From positions 41,942 to 105,941 of the forward strand of contig JACPOB010000084.1 of NCBI GenBank assembly GCA_016185145.1: a stretch of 64,000 bases of DNA, read 5' to 3'. The notes beneath the pieces are model-generated. The model was not told where the DNA came from and ran no database searches. It worked only from the letters and a program-made list of their open reading frames with translations. The stretch's first letter is position 1, and each line of letters opens with the position of its first letter. Positions 18,479 to 26,999 of the stretch are shown here, piece by piece. A program made the translations under genes and the position numbers. The stretch comes from Rhodospirillales bacterium. Its GTDB lineage: Bacteria; Pseudomonadota; Alphaproteobacteria; Reyranellales; Reyranellaceae.

Positions 18479-20544
18479 TTGGTGCCGGGCTGGGCGACGA
18501 CGCTCACCGTGCCGCCCTGCAGCGCCGCCGCGCCGCCGACATTGAGCAGGCTGTTCTGGCTCGGGCCGTTGACCTGTGTGCTCAGCGTGCCGGTGCTGCT
18601 GTTGGCGAAGTTGCCCGCGACCGTGAATGTGCCGGTCGGGTTGCCGGGCGCCACGACGCCGGCATTGACCACATTGCCGCCCACCGTGCCGGTGCCGCTC
18701 AGCGTGCCGCCGTTGGCGATGTCGGTCAGCATCGTGCCGTTGTTGACGATCGTGCCCTGGTTCACCAGCACCGAGTTGACCGACTGGAAGGTGCCGCCGT
18801 TGCTGAGCGTCGAGCCCGGCGACACCGAATAGCCGCCGCCGCTCACGAAGGTGGCGCCCGGATAGGTTGTCAGGTTGCCGATCAGCGTGCCGCTGAGGCC
18901 CAGCGTCGGCGTGCAGCCGCCCTGTGCGCAGCCCACGACGGTGCCGCCGGTGTAGGTGTTGTTGCCGCCCAGCACCAGCGTGCCGGTGCCCTGCAGGGTA
19001 AGGCCACCCGTGCCGCTGATGTTGTTGCCCCAGAAGTCCATGGCGTTGAAGCCGCCAGATGCGGCGTTCATGTTGACCGTGACCATGCCGTTGTTGAACG
19101 CGCCGTAGCCGCCGGCCGCGGCATAGAGGTTGAGCCGCGCCCAGCCGCTGCCGTCGTCGAGCGGCACGCCGGCCGGCATCATGGTCGAGCTCAGCACGTC
19201 GAGCTGCTGCTGCGCGGTGAGATAGGGAAAGCGCGTGAACAGCAGCAGGTTCGAATTCGCCGGCGCCACGGTCGTGCTGTTGGCCGGCATCGGTCCCTGC
19301 AGACCGTAGGTGGCGATGTTCACGTAGGCCTGGTTGGCCGCGGTGAGCTGGCTGGCGTTGGGGAAAGTGCCGCTGGCGATGCACGACGCGACGCCGCCTC
19401 CCACGCACTGGGCGTAGGGCACGGCCGCCACCGGACCAAGCTCCTTGCCGAGCTGGGTCGAGGTGCTGGAGACGGCGTTATAGAAGGACGAGTTGACGTA
19501 GAGCGGATTGGCCGCCAGCAACTGCGTCATTGTGTAGTACGCGAGCACGCGCCCGCCGATGATGTCGAGCGGATAGTGCACGCCCAGCACGTTGCGGCTG
19601 AGGCCGAACTCCAGCGCCGACACCATCACGCTCTGATAGGCCTGCGGCATCAGGATGGCGTTCAGCAGGGCGGTCGTATTGCCCATCGTCGAATGGCCGC
19701 TCATGAAGGAGGGGCTGTTTTCGTTCTCGACCCAGTTGCCGCTGATCTGGCCGAGCTGGGCGTAGCTCCACGGCTGCTGCGACGGCGGCAGGCTCGACCA
19801 CGGCGCATTGGCGATGGTCGAGGAGACCTGGTAGGGGCGCAGATCCTGGCTGCCGGGAAAGGTCGTCTGCGCGCCTGGATACGGCGTGGTCGCCCAGGGT
19901 GTCGCCTGTCCCAGATTGTACCACGCGTTGTAGGAGCCGAAGCTGTACTTCATCGCCTCGATCTGCGGCGCGCCGAGGGCGAACTCCAGGATGGATTGGA
20001 TGCGCCCGCTCATCGTGGGCGAGAGACCGGTCGCCATGGTCGTCGCCAGGTTTGCCGTCGCGGCGACGCCGGCGCCCAGCGGCACGAAGGCCGCACCGGC
20101 CTGGCCGTTGCCGAAGGACGAGGCGTTGATCGCCATGGCCGTCAGCTGCTCGGGACCCGCCGGGCTGGTGATCTGCAGCGGCAGGCCCGAGGCCATGCCC
20201 CATATGTGATATTGCAGCGCCGAGGTCTCGGTGTCGGCATTCAGCGCGGCCTGGTTGCGCTGCGCCGTCGTGGCGTTCTGGTAGATGTCGATGACGGTGC
20301 TGAGGGTGTTGTTGAGCAACGCCTGGCCGGCGGCCGTGTTCGGCAGGGTCGCGAACGACTGGAGGTACGGATACTGGTCCTGCGCCTGGGCGCAGGAACT
20401 CACGCCGCCGCCGGGAGGGTTGCAGTTGACCTGGGCCGATGCCGGCCCCGCCGGAAGCAGCGGCAGGGCGAAGGCCAGCGCGGTGGCCAGTGCAGTGGCT
20501 AGTGCGGTCGTGCAGAGAAGCGGGCGCCGGCGGAAGCGATGCAT
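17173..20544 (-). CDS. Autotransporter with PAP2 phosphatase passenger
   Basis: 1123 residues from the ATG at 20544; the frame opens earlier but the signal peptide (HRFRRRPLLCTTALATALA) fits this start. Residues about 45-400 are a PAP2/acid-phosphatase domain with PSFMSGHST and SRNVLGVHYPLD, the two histidine motifs. The first family motif is only partly kept: Arg-Pro is in DLRPYQ but the Lys expected seven residues before is absent. Beta-helix repeats (GGNNTYTGGTV, LVNQGTIVNNGTM) follow, then the barrel from about residue 840 to a C-terminal Val-Trp. The barrel is nearly identical to that at 20624-21929. Surface phosphate release is a reasonable inference; activity is uncertain because of the first motif. 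Confidence 0.9.
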   Translation of the reverse strand: MHRFRRRPLLCTTALATALATALAFALPLLPAGPASAQVNCNPPGGGVSSCAQAQDQYPYLQSFATLPNTAAGQALLNNTLSTVIDIYQNATTAQRNQAALNADTETSALQYHIWGMASGLPLQITSPAGPEQLTAMAINASSFGNGQAGAAFVPLGAGVAATANLATTMATGLSPTMSGRIQSILEFALGAPQIEAMKYSFGSYNAWYNLGQATPWATTPYPGAQTTFPGSQDLRPYQVSSTIANAPWSSLPPSQQPWSYAQLGQISGNWVENENSPSFMSGHSTMGNTTALLNAILMPQAYQSVMVSALEFGLSRNVLGVHYPLDIIGGRVLAYYTMTQLLAANPLYVNSSFYNAVSSTSTQLGKELGPVAAVPYAQCVGGGVASCIASGTFPNASQLTAANQAYVNIATYGLQGPMPANSTTVAPANSNLLLFTRFPYLTAQQQLDVLSSTMMPAGVPLDDGSGWARLNLYAAAGGYGAFNNGMVTVNMNAASGGFNAMDFWGNNISGTGGLTLQGTGTLVLGGNNTYTGGTVVGCAQGGCTPTLGLSGTLIGNLTTYPGATFVSGGGYSVSPGSTLSNGGTFQSVNSVLVNQGTIVNNGTMLTDIANGGTLSGTGTVGGNVVNAGVVAPGNPTGTFTVAGNFANSSTGTLSTQVNGPSQNSLLNVGGAAALQGGTVSVVAQPGTNYAPSTTYRILNAAGGLTGTFASVNEPYPFLQSSLSYDANNAYLNLAIGGFAAQALNPTQYAVGAVLDANANNATGDFATVLGTLATATAQQGQAVMTAISGNNYAGFSTSMVQGMQLFMNNFSNQTGGGGSPMSNRVALAEACDVACDATVPPKWGAWGGALGGLGTIGAGQSVGTVTYNAGGFAAGLDRLVTDNFRMGVTAGYSTGTQWVSGFDGMGRSNTFQVGLYGGFAQDKVYADGLIGYAYTWNQMWRNIAVPGLQPRTANGQTGANQWYGQLETGYRFDIGTNANAFVTPFARLQAYTANQNAFTETGAQSLNLSVAQQTTNSLRTVIGAQLGGSMDLGWREKLAMQLRLGWSHEYADVGRPVAATLAGAPAMPFTTWGVSPQRDGAVIGLSANTAIAEATSVYLRYEGDISAQDSAHAITAGVRMVW

Positions 20545-20623
20545 GTCTGGTTCTTTCATTGATCGTGCAGCGCAGCCTAGTTTCAGGCCGACCTTCGTCA
20601 ACGTTGCCATCACCCAGAATGGG

Positions 20624-23600
20624 TCACCACGTCATGCGGACGCCGGCGGTGATGGCGTGCGCGCTGTCCTGGGCCGAGATGTCGCCCTCGTAGCGGAGAT
20701 AGATCGACGTCGCCTCGGCGATCGCCGTATTGGCGCTGAGGCCGATGACCACGCCGTCGCGCTGCGGCGAGATGCCGAAGGTGGTGAACGGCATGGCCGG
20801 CGCCCCCGCCAGGGTCGCCGTCACCGGACGGCCGACGTCGGCGTACTCGTGGCTCCAGCCCAGACGGAGCTGCATCAGAAGCTTCTCGCGCCAGCCGAGA
20901 TCCATCGAGCCGCCGAGCTGCGCGCCGATCACCGACCGCAGCGAGTTGGTCGTCTGCTGAGCAACGGAGAGATTGAGCGACTGGGCGCCCGTCTCGGTGA
21001 AGGCGTTCTGGTTCGCCGTATAGGCTTGTAGCCGCGCGAACGGCGTCACGAAGGCGTTGGCATTGGTGCCGATGTCGAAGCGGTAGCCGGTCTCGAGCTG
21101 GCCGTACCACTGGTTGGCCCCGGTCTGGCCGTTGGCCGTGCGCTGCTGCAGGCCGGGCACGGCGATGTTCCGCCACATCTGGTTCCAGGTGTAGGCGTAG
21201 CCGATCAGGCCGTCGGCATAGACCTTGTCCTGAGCGAAGCCGCCATAGAGGCCGACCTGGAAGGTGTTGGAGCGGCCCATGCCGTCGAAGCCGCTGACCC
21301 ACTGGGTGCCGGTCGAGTAGCCCGCGGTCACGCCCATGCGGAAGTTGTCCGTGACCAGGCGATCGAGGCCGGCGGCGAAGCCGCCGGCATTGTAGGTGAC
21401 GGTGCCGACGGACTGGCCGGCGCCGATGGTGCCGAGGCCGCCCAGCGCGCCACCCCAGGCGCCCCACTTCGGCGTGGTCGCATCGCAGGCGACGTCGCAG
21501 GCCTCGGCCAGCGCCACGCGGTTGCCCATCGGCGACCCGCCGCCGCCGGTCTGGTTGCTAAAATTGTTCATGAACAGTTGCATGCCCTGGACCATCGAGG
21601 TCGAGAAGCCGGCGTAGTTGTTGCCCGAGATCGCCTGCAGGGTCGCCTGCGCCTGGGCGTTCGAGGTCGTGTTGAAGGCCATGGCGCCCAGCACGGTGGC
21701 GAAGTCGCCGGTGGCGTTGTTGACGTTGGCGTCGAGCACCGCGCCCACGGCCGCCTGCGTCGGCGTCGCCGCGGCGGCGGCGAAGCCGCCGATCGCCAGG
21801 TTGAGATAGGCGTTGTTGGCGTCGTAGCTCAGGTTCGACAGCAGGAACGGATAGAGCTCGTTCACCGAGGCGAAGGTGCCGGTCAATCCGCCGGCCGCGC
21901 TCAGGATCGTGTAGGTCGTGCTGGGCGCGAAGCTCATGCCAGGCAGGGCCGTCACGACCACCTGTCCGCCGAGGCTCGCCATGCCGCTGACAGTGATGCG
22001 GTCGCTCACGCCGCCGCCCGCGACCTCGGTCACGTAGGTGCCGCCCGCCGTCTGGGTGAAGTTGCCCGTGACCGTCATCGTGCCGATCGAGTTGCCGGGC
22101 GCGATGACGCCGCCATGCACGAGGTTGCCGCCGATCGTGCCGGTGCCGCCGAGCGTTCCGGTGTTGGTGACGTTGCCGGTGATGACGCCGTTGTTGGTCG
22201 TCGTTCCGCTGTTGGTGAGGTTGCCGGCGATCGTGCCGAAATTGGCAAGCGTCCCGGTGTTGCCGACATTGCCCAGGATGACGCCGCTGTTGCTGGTCGT
22301 GCCGGCGTTGCTGAGGTTGCCGGCGATGATGCTGCCCGTGCCGTTGTTCAGCACGGCCTGCGGCGCCACCGTGACCAGGGAGGCCGCGAGGCCCGCGTTG
22401 ATCGACGCCGTCCCCTGCTGGACGCTGAGGCTGCCGCCGCCGAGATCGATGCCGCCGTTGAAGGCGAAGGTGCCGCCGCCCAGGGTCAGGTTGTTGCCGA
22501 GGCCGAGGAAGGAGGCGTTGAACGCCGCCGTCCCGCCATTCGTGGCCGTGAGCGTGGTGGCGCCGAACAGGGCGACCGGCAGGGTGGTGGCGAAGCCGCC
22601 GGGCAGGTTGACCGTGCTCTGCAGCGCCAGCAGCGGGATGACCTGCGCCTCGGTCGTCAGGCCGGAGTCCGACAGGGCGTAGCCGACGAAGCCGTTGGTC
22701 GGGTCGAACAGGTAGTTGAAGCCCGAGAAGAACTGGCGGCCCGTGTTGAGGAAGGGCTCGGTGGACAGGGCGGCGGACTCGATGGGGCACCCCGCGAGGC
22801 TGCTGCTGGCGCCGCCGCTGCATTTGAAGCTGTAGAAGGCGCCCCACGGCGGCATGCCCGGCATCGCGACGGAGATCGTGCCGCCGTTCGGCAGCGGCTT
22901 GACGAAGGCGTAGCCGATGCCGGTGTCGTGCAGGACCGTGGCCGGCACGTAGCTCGCCCCCGTTCCGCTCGCCAGGGCGATCGGGATCGCGTCCCACAGG
23001 TTGGTGCCGGGGTTGCTCTGCTGCGTGAGCTTGACGAAGGAATAGCCGTTGTTCGCCGCCGTCAGGCCGACCACGACCTGGTTGTTCATCACCACGTAGC
23101 CCTGGTTGGGGAGCGGCGCGCCGTTCAGCGAGACGTTGATCAGCGGATTGAAGCCGGCGGACGAGATCGGGTGGATATTCCCCGCCGTCACGTTCTGCTG
23201 GAACGACAGGGCGGGGTTGTAGACGCCGCTGTAGACGTTGTCGCGGTTGTTGCCGACGCCCATGTAGGCGGTGCCGGCCTCGTTGGTGACCAGGACCGTG
23301 ACCGTCGTCGTCGCGCTGGCCGCCTGGCCGTTCGCAAGCTTGCCCAGCAGGCTGACCGGGAGATTGTAGAACGTGCCCGACGGCGAGTTGCCGCTGCTGT
23401 TGTAGTTGTAGGCGCCGTAGCCCACCGGCGTCAGGCCGTTCAGCGCGCCGGGTGGCAGATAGTCCTTCGAGATGGCGATGCCGGTCGAGCCGGTGTCGAG
23501 CGTGACCTTGAGCGGTTTGCCGCCGATGGCGATCTCGACCTGGACGGCCTGGTTTTGGAACGTGCCCCCGCTGTTCCAGTTCAACTGGGTGGGGTTCGTG

Positions 23601-23752
23601 TGTGGCGCGTTCGCCTCCAGGTAGTAGGGCAGCACTAGGCTGGTATTGCCCTGGTACATGTTCCAGCTCTGGGCCTGCGCCGGAATGCCGGCGCAGGCGA
23701 AGACGACCGCAGGCGCAAGACGCGCTGCATGACCGGACAGGAATCGAACCAC
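20624..23752 (-). CDS. Autotransporter with pepsin-like aspartic protease passenger
   Basis: 1042 residues from a GTG at 23752 with GGGGGT nine bases upstream. Signal peptide about 1-28 (ending PAQAQ). Residues about 35-375 look like a two-lobed aspartic protease. The first site is LKVTLDTGSTGIAIS (Asp86) and the second ATVLHDTGIGYAFV (Asp276), each an Asp-Thr-Gly. FFSGFNYLFDPTNGFVGYAL (341-360) matches the pepsin C-terminal strand pattern. Beta-helix repeats with short N-T-G units follow (about 400-620), then the barrel (about 760-1042, ending Met-Thr-Trp). A surface or self-releasing protease is inferred. It is 79 bases upstream of the PAP2 autotransporter. Confidence 0.88.
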   Translation of the reverse strand: MVRFLSGHAARLAPAVVFACAGIPAQAQSWNMYQGNTSLVLPYYLEANAPHTNPTQLNWNSGGTFQNQAVQVEIAIGGKPLKVTLDTGSTGIAISKDYLPPGALNGLTPVGYGAYNYNSSGNSPSGTFYNLPVSLLGKLANGQAASATTTVTVLVTNEAGTAYMGVGNNRDNVYSGVYNPALSFQQNVTAGNIHPISSAGFNPLINVSLNGAPLPNQGYVVMNNQVVVGLTAANNGYSFVKLTQQSNPGTNLWDAIPIALASGTGASYVPATVLHDTGIGYAFVKPLPNGGTISVAMPGMPPWGAFYSFKCSGGASSSLAGCPIESAALSTEPFLNTGRQFFSGFNYLFDPTNGFVGYALSDSGLTTEAQVIPLLALQSTVNLPGGFATTLPVALFGATTLTATNGGTAAFNASFLGLGNNLTLGGGTFAFNGGIDLGGGSLSVQQGTASINAGLAASLVTVAPQAVLNNGTGSIIAGNLSNAGTTSNSGVILGNVGNTGTLANFGTIAGNLTNSGTTTNNGVITGNVTNTGTLGGTGTIGGNLVHGGVIAPGNSIGTMTVTGNFTQTAGGTYVTEVAGGGVSDRITVSGMASLGGQVVVTALPGMSFAPSTTYTILSAAGGLTGTFASVNELYPFLLSNLSYDANNAYLNLAIGGFAAAAATPTQAAVGAVLDANVNNATGDFATVLGAMAFNTTSNAQAQATLQAISGNNYAGFSTSMVQGMQLFMNNFSNQTGGGGSPMGNRVALAEACDVACDATTPKWGAWGGALGGLGTIGAGQSVGTVTYNAGGFAAGLDRLVTDNFRMGVTAGYSTGTQWVSGFDGMGRSNTFQVGLYGGFAQDKVYADGLIGYAYTWNQMWRNIAVPGLQQRTANGQTGANQWYGQLETGYRFDIGTNANAFVTPFARLQAYTANQNAFTETGAQSLNLSVAQQTTNSLRSVIGAQLGGSMDLGWREKLLMQLRLGWSHEYADVGRPVTATLAGAPAMPFTTFGISPQRDGVVIGLSANTAIAEATSIYLRYEGDISAQDSAHAITAGVRMTW

Positions 23753-23810
23753 GTTTGCTTACCCCCAAATGAAGCGCGGCCCATTGCTCCCCGGCCGCTG
23801 ACTTAACCCC

Positions 23811-23915
23811 TTCGCCTCACCCTGAGGAGCGCCGGAAGGCGCGTCTCGAAGGGTGGGCAACATCAAGACTGCTCCCATCCTTCAAGACGCCCCTCCGGGC
23901 GTTGCTCAGGACGAG
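23811..23915. repeat. Palindromic repeat, family B, copy 1
   Basis: Two facing halves (TTCGCCTCACCCTGAGGAGC ... and CCATCCTTCAAGACGC ...) separated by a short spacer. Each half is itself a hairpin with a variable stem between the constant CCTGAGGAGC and GTCTCGAAGGGTGGG parts. The right half is more degenerate than in the other copies (33026, 40889, 42981, 46999). Confidence 0.85.
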
Positions 23916-24010
23916 ATGAAAGTTGTTGCACCCCGCATGCTTGGCCTCAACCCGAAGGGTGCCCAAAATGGGTACCTAACGTCTTATGGACGGGAACAGG
24001 AGGTGCCAGG

Positions 24011-24607
24011 GTGACGAGACGAGGGAAGCCACCGCCATCGCGGGCGGCCAGCAGCGAGGAGCCGATGCCACCACGACGCCGCGCCACCGCCACCCCGACG
24101 GAAGGGCGCCTGGCGCTGGTCGACGGCAAGGCGAACTCGCGCATGTTCGTCTACCTCGTGGGCAACTACCTGCACCGCATCGAGCGCGAGCGGCGCGGAC
24201 TCTATTTCGGCGATCTCGATCTCGCCGTGATCGCCGAGATGATCGGCACGGCGGGCGTCGAGCCCGGCATGCGCGACGCCGCCTACCGCAAGAAGCACCG
24301 CGACTTCGAGCGCGCCATCCCGGTCGACGAGCAGCGCGCGGTGAACGCGAGCTCGCTCGCCGTCGCCGCCGGCATCCCGCGCGAGACGGTGCGGCGCAAG
24401 ATCAGGAAGCTGCTGGAGCTCGGCTTCATCGTCGAGAAGGAGCCGGCGCGCTATGTGCTGAAGCCGGGCGTTCTGCTGGAGCCCGAGCGCCAGGCGGCGT
24501 TCGCGCGGGGGATCGAGCAAACGGTGCGGTTCGTGAACGAGCTGCTGGAGAATGGGGTGGTGCAGTGGGTGCCGGCGAAGAAGGGGAAGGCTGCGGCGCG
24601 GAAGTGA
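24011..24607 (+). CDS. Winged-helix DNA-binding protein
   Basis: 198 residues from a GTG at 24011 behind a perfect AGGAGG seven bases upstream. A basic N-terminus precedes a helical region (FVYLVGNYLHRIERERRGLYFGDLDLAVIAEM). Residues about 112-155 form a winged helix-turn-helix (NASSLAVAAGIPRETVRRKI, RKLLELGFIVEKEPARYVL), like GntR/Crp/MarR-type regulators. No effector domain is recognised. The target is unknown. Adjacent genes are unrelated. Confidence 0.75.
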   Translation: MTRRGKPPPSRAASSEEPMPPRRRATATPTEGRLALVDGKANSRMFVYLVGNYLHRIERERRGLYFGDLDLAVIAEMIGTAGVEPGMRDAAYRKKHRDFERAIPVDEQRAVNASSLAVAAGIPRETVRRKIRKLLELGFIVEKEPARYVLKPGVLLEPERQAAFARGIEQTVRFVNELLENGVVQWVPAKKGKAAARK

Positions 24608-24700
24608 ACCGGCAATCCTGCTATCAAGACTCAAGGTTCGCTCGACGATCAACGGCGTCGGCCGAGCTGCCGAGCGGATTAGGCGTGACGACCCCAGTAT

Positions 24701-25594
24701 TCACAGCCGCTCCCGCCGCAGCCGCGCGCTCATCGCCTCCGTAAACACCTGCGCCTTCGCCAGCGGCACCCTGGTCGGCAGCCACACCGCATGGATCGGC
24801 ACCCGGGCGACCTCGAACGCCTCCAGGATGATCTCGACCTCGCCGCGATCGACGAGGTGGCGCACCAGCCAGAGCGGGGCGTAGCCGATGCCGGCGCCGC
24901 TCGACACGGCGGCGTTGGCGGCCGCGGTGCTGTCGGTCCGCACGCGGCCGCCGACCCTGATGAGCCGGCGCCGGCCGGCGATGCGGAACGGCCAGGCTTC
25001 GGGGTCGCCGTCGGTGAGGCGGACGACGCAGTCGTGGTCCTTCAGCTCGTCGGGATGTTGGGGCCGCCCGCGCCTCTGGAAGTAGGACGGCGCGCCGAAC
25101 ACCACGGCGCGCACCTCGCCCAGCCGCCGCGCCTTCAGCGACGAGTCGCGCAGCTCGCGGATGCGCACCGCCATGTCCAGGCGCTCGGCGACGAGGTCGA
25201 CCTCGCGATCGGAGACCTTCAGCTCGATCTCGAGCCTGGGATGGCGCACGACCAGCTCGCTGATCACCGGCACGATATGGGCGGCGCCGAACAGCGCCGG
25301 GCTGCCCACGCGCAAAAGCCCCGTGAGCTCGGCCTGCCGGCTCGCCGCCTCGCGGCGGGCATCGCCGATCTCCGTGAGCGCCGGCTTCACCCGCCGATAG
25401 AAGGCGAGGCCGGCCTCGGTCGGCTGTGATTGCCGCGTCGTGCGCCGCACCAGGTCGACCGCGACGCTGCGCTCCAGGGTCGCCAGCGATCGGCTGATCG
25501 ACTGCAGCGAGCGGCCGAGATGCCGCGCGGCCGCCGTCAGGCTGCCCTTCTCCACGACGGCGAGGAAGGCCTCTATGTCGTCCAGTCTGTCCAT
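24701..25594 (-). CDS. LysR-family transcriptional regulator
   Basis: 297 residues from the ATG at 25594; the frame continues upstream but the LysR N-terminus begins here (DRLDDIEAFLAVVEKGSLTA). Helix-turn-helix: AARHLGRSLQSISRSLATLE. The effector domain has the usual GLLRVGSPALFG start. It is divergent from an acyl-CoA dehydrogenase gene with a dyad between them, so it probably controls that gene. Confidence 0.9.
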   Translation of the reverse strand: MDRLDDIEAFLAVVEKGSLTAAARHLGRSLQSISRSLATLERSVAVDLVRRTTRQSQPTEAGLAFYRRVKPALTEIGDARREAASRQAELTGLLRVGSPALFGAAHIVPVISELVVRHPRLEIELKVSDREVDLVAERLDMAVRIRELRDSSLKARRLGEVRAVVFGAPSYFQRRGRPQHPDELKDHDCVVRLTDGDPEAWPFRIAGRRRLIRVGGRVRTDSTAAANAAVSSGAGIGYAPLWLVRHLVDRGEVEIILEAFEVARVPIHAVWLPTRVPLAKAQVFTEAMSARLRRERL

Positions 25595-25641
25595 CAGGGA
25601 TTCTTCCGCGAATCGACAGTGTCTATCTGTGGTTGCGCCCA

Positions 25642-25666
25642 TTGTCTCGCAAGCTTGAAGAGACAA
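25642..25666. promoter_or_regulatory. Dyad between LysR and acyl-CoA dehydrogenase genes
   Basis: TTGTCTC and GAGACAA flank an eleven-base centre that contains AAGCTT. It lies in the 115-base divergent spacer and is a good LysR operator candidate. Confidence 0.5.
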
Positions 25667-25709
25667 GTTGACGAGGAACCCTCCGTACCAGCGAGAAGGC
25701 GCACGCTGC

Positions 25710-26999
25710 ATGAATGCCGACGGGACGACCCTCGACCTCGACACCATCGACACCGACGCACCCCTGTTTGATCCTTCAGCCTTCGGCCTGGACAACGAAG
25801 AAGCCGGGTTGAATGCGCTCGCCCGTCGCCTCGGCTCTGGGCGCTTCGCAGCGCGCGCCGCCGCCTACGACCGCGAGGCGCGCTTCCCGACCGAGAACTA
25901 CGCCGACCTCGCCGAGCACGGCCTTTTAGGCATCTGCATCCCCAAGGAGCAGGGCGGCATGGGCATCGGCTTCCGCGCCTACTGCACCACCGCCGCCGAG
26001 ATCGGCCGCTATTGCGCGGCGACCGCGCTCACCTGGAACATGCATACCTGCACCTGCCTGTGGACCGGCGCGCTGGCCGACGATCTCGACCTGGCGTCCG
26101 ACGAGCGCGCACAGCATCGGCGCCGTCGCGCGCTGCACTACCGGCGCGTCGTCGGCGAAGGCGCGCTCTATGCCCAGCCGTTCTCCGAGGGCGGCGTCTA
26201 TGACGGCACGGCGCGCATGACGCCGTTCTCGACCGTGGCGCAACGGGTGGCCGGCGGCTGGCGCATCAACGGCCGCAAGATCTTCGCCTCGCTCGCCGGC
26301 GCCGCCGACTACTACGGCATCATGTGCGGCGAAGCAGGCTCCGCCGAACCGCCGTCACGCCGCGATGCGATGTACGTCGCCGTACCCGCCAAAGCCGAGG
26401 GCGTAAAAGTCGTCGGCGACTGGGATCCCCTCGGCATGCGCGGCACGGTCTCGCGCACCATCGTGTTCAAGGACGTCTTCGTCGACGACGACGCCGTCCT
26501 GATGCCGCGCGGCCTCTACTTCCAGGCGTCGACGCGCTGGCCGCACATGTTCATCAGCCTGTCGCCGACCTATCTCGGCATCGCCCAGGCGGCCTTCGAC
26601 TTCACCGTCCGCTACCTGCGCGGCGAGATTGCCGGCACCAGTGGCGACAAGCGCCGCCGGTCGCCGACCAAGCAGCTCGCGGTGGCCGAGATGTTCATCA
26701 CCCTGCAGCAGATGAAGGCGCTGTGGTTCCAGGCGGTGTCCGAGGCCCGTGTCGATCCGACCCGGGAGCAGATGCTGCGCGCGCTCGCCGCCCAGTTCAC
26801 GGTGATGGAGGGGGCCAACGACCTGGCGCAGCTCGCGCTGCGCACCTGCGGCGGCCGCTCCCTGCTGAAAAGCTTCCCGCTGGAACGCTTCTATCGCGAC
26901 AGCCGCTGCGGCTCGGTCATGATCCCGTGGACGGCCGAGACCTGCCTCGAACGCCTCGGCCGCGAGAGCCTCTACGAGCCCGGGGAAGAGGACGATTGA
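25710..26999 (+). CDS. Acyl-CoA dehydrogenase family protein
   Basis: 429 residues from the ATG at 25710; a TTG at 25668 also lies in frame. N-terminal helical domain (GRFAARAAAYDREARFPTENY), middle beta domain (GWRINGRKIFASLAGAADYY, VGDWDPLGMRGTVSRTI) and C-terminal helical bundle ending DSRCGSVMIPWTAETCLERLG. Members oxidise acyl-CoA or act as flavin-dependent hydroxylases. The usual late YEGT motif is replaced by SVMIPWTAE, so substrate and reaction are uncertain. It is probably under the divergent LysR. Confidence 0.85.
   Translation: MNADGTTLDLDTIDTDAPLFDPSAFGLDNEEAGLNALARRLGSGRFAARAAAYDREARFPTENYADLAEHGLLGICIPKEQGGMGIGFRAYCTTAAEIGRYCAATALTWNMHTCTCLWTGALADDLDLASDERAQHRRRRALHYRRVVGEGALYAQPFSEGGVYDGTARMTPFSTVAQRVAGGWRINGRKIFASLAGAADYYGIMCGEAGSAEPPSRRDAMYVAVPAKAEGVKVVGDWDPLGMRGTVSRTIVFKDVFVDDDAVLMPRGLYFQASTRWPHMFISLSPTYLGIAQAAFDFTVRYLRGEIAGTSGDKRRRSPTKQLAVAEMFITLQQMKALWFQAVSEARVDPTREQMLRALAAQFTVMEGANDLAQLALRTCGGRSLLKSFPLERFYRDSRCGSVMIPWTAETCLERLGRESLYEPGEEDD

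Noticed and set aside
21578..23638. Long plus-strand frame (686 codons) opposite the protease autotransporter
   Set aside because: Composition is that of an antisense shadow, and the minus-strand gene has clear domains, signal peptide and ribosome site.
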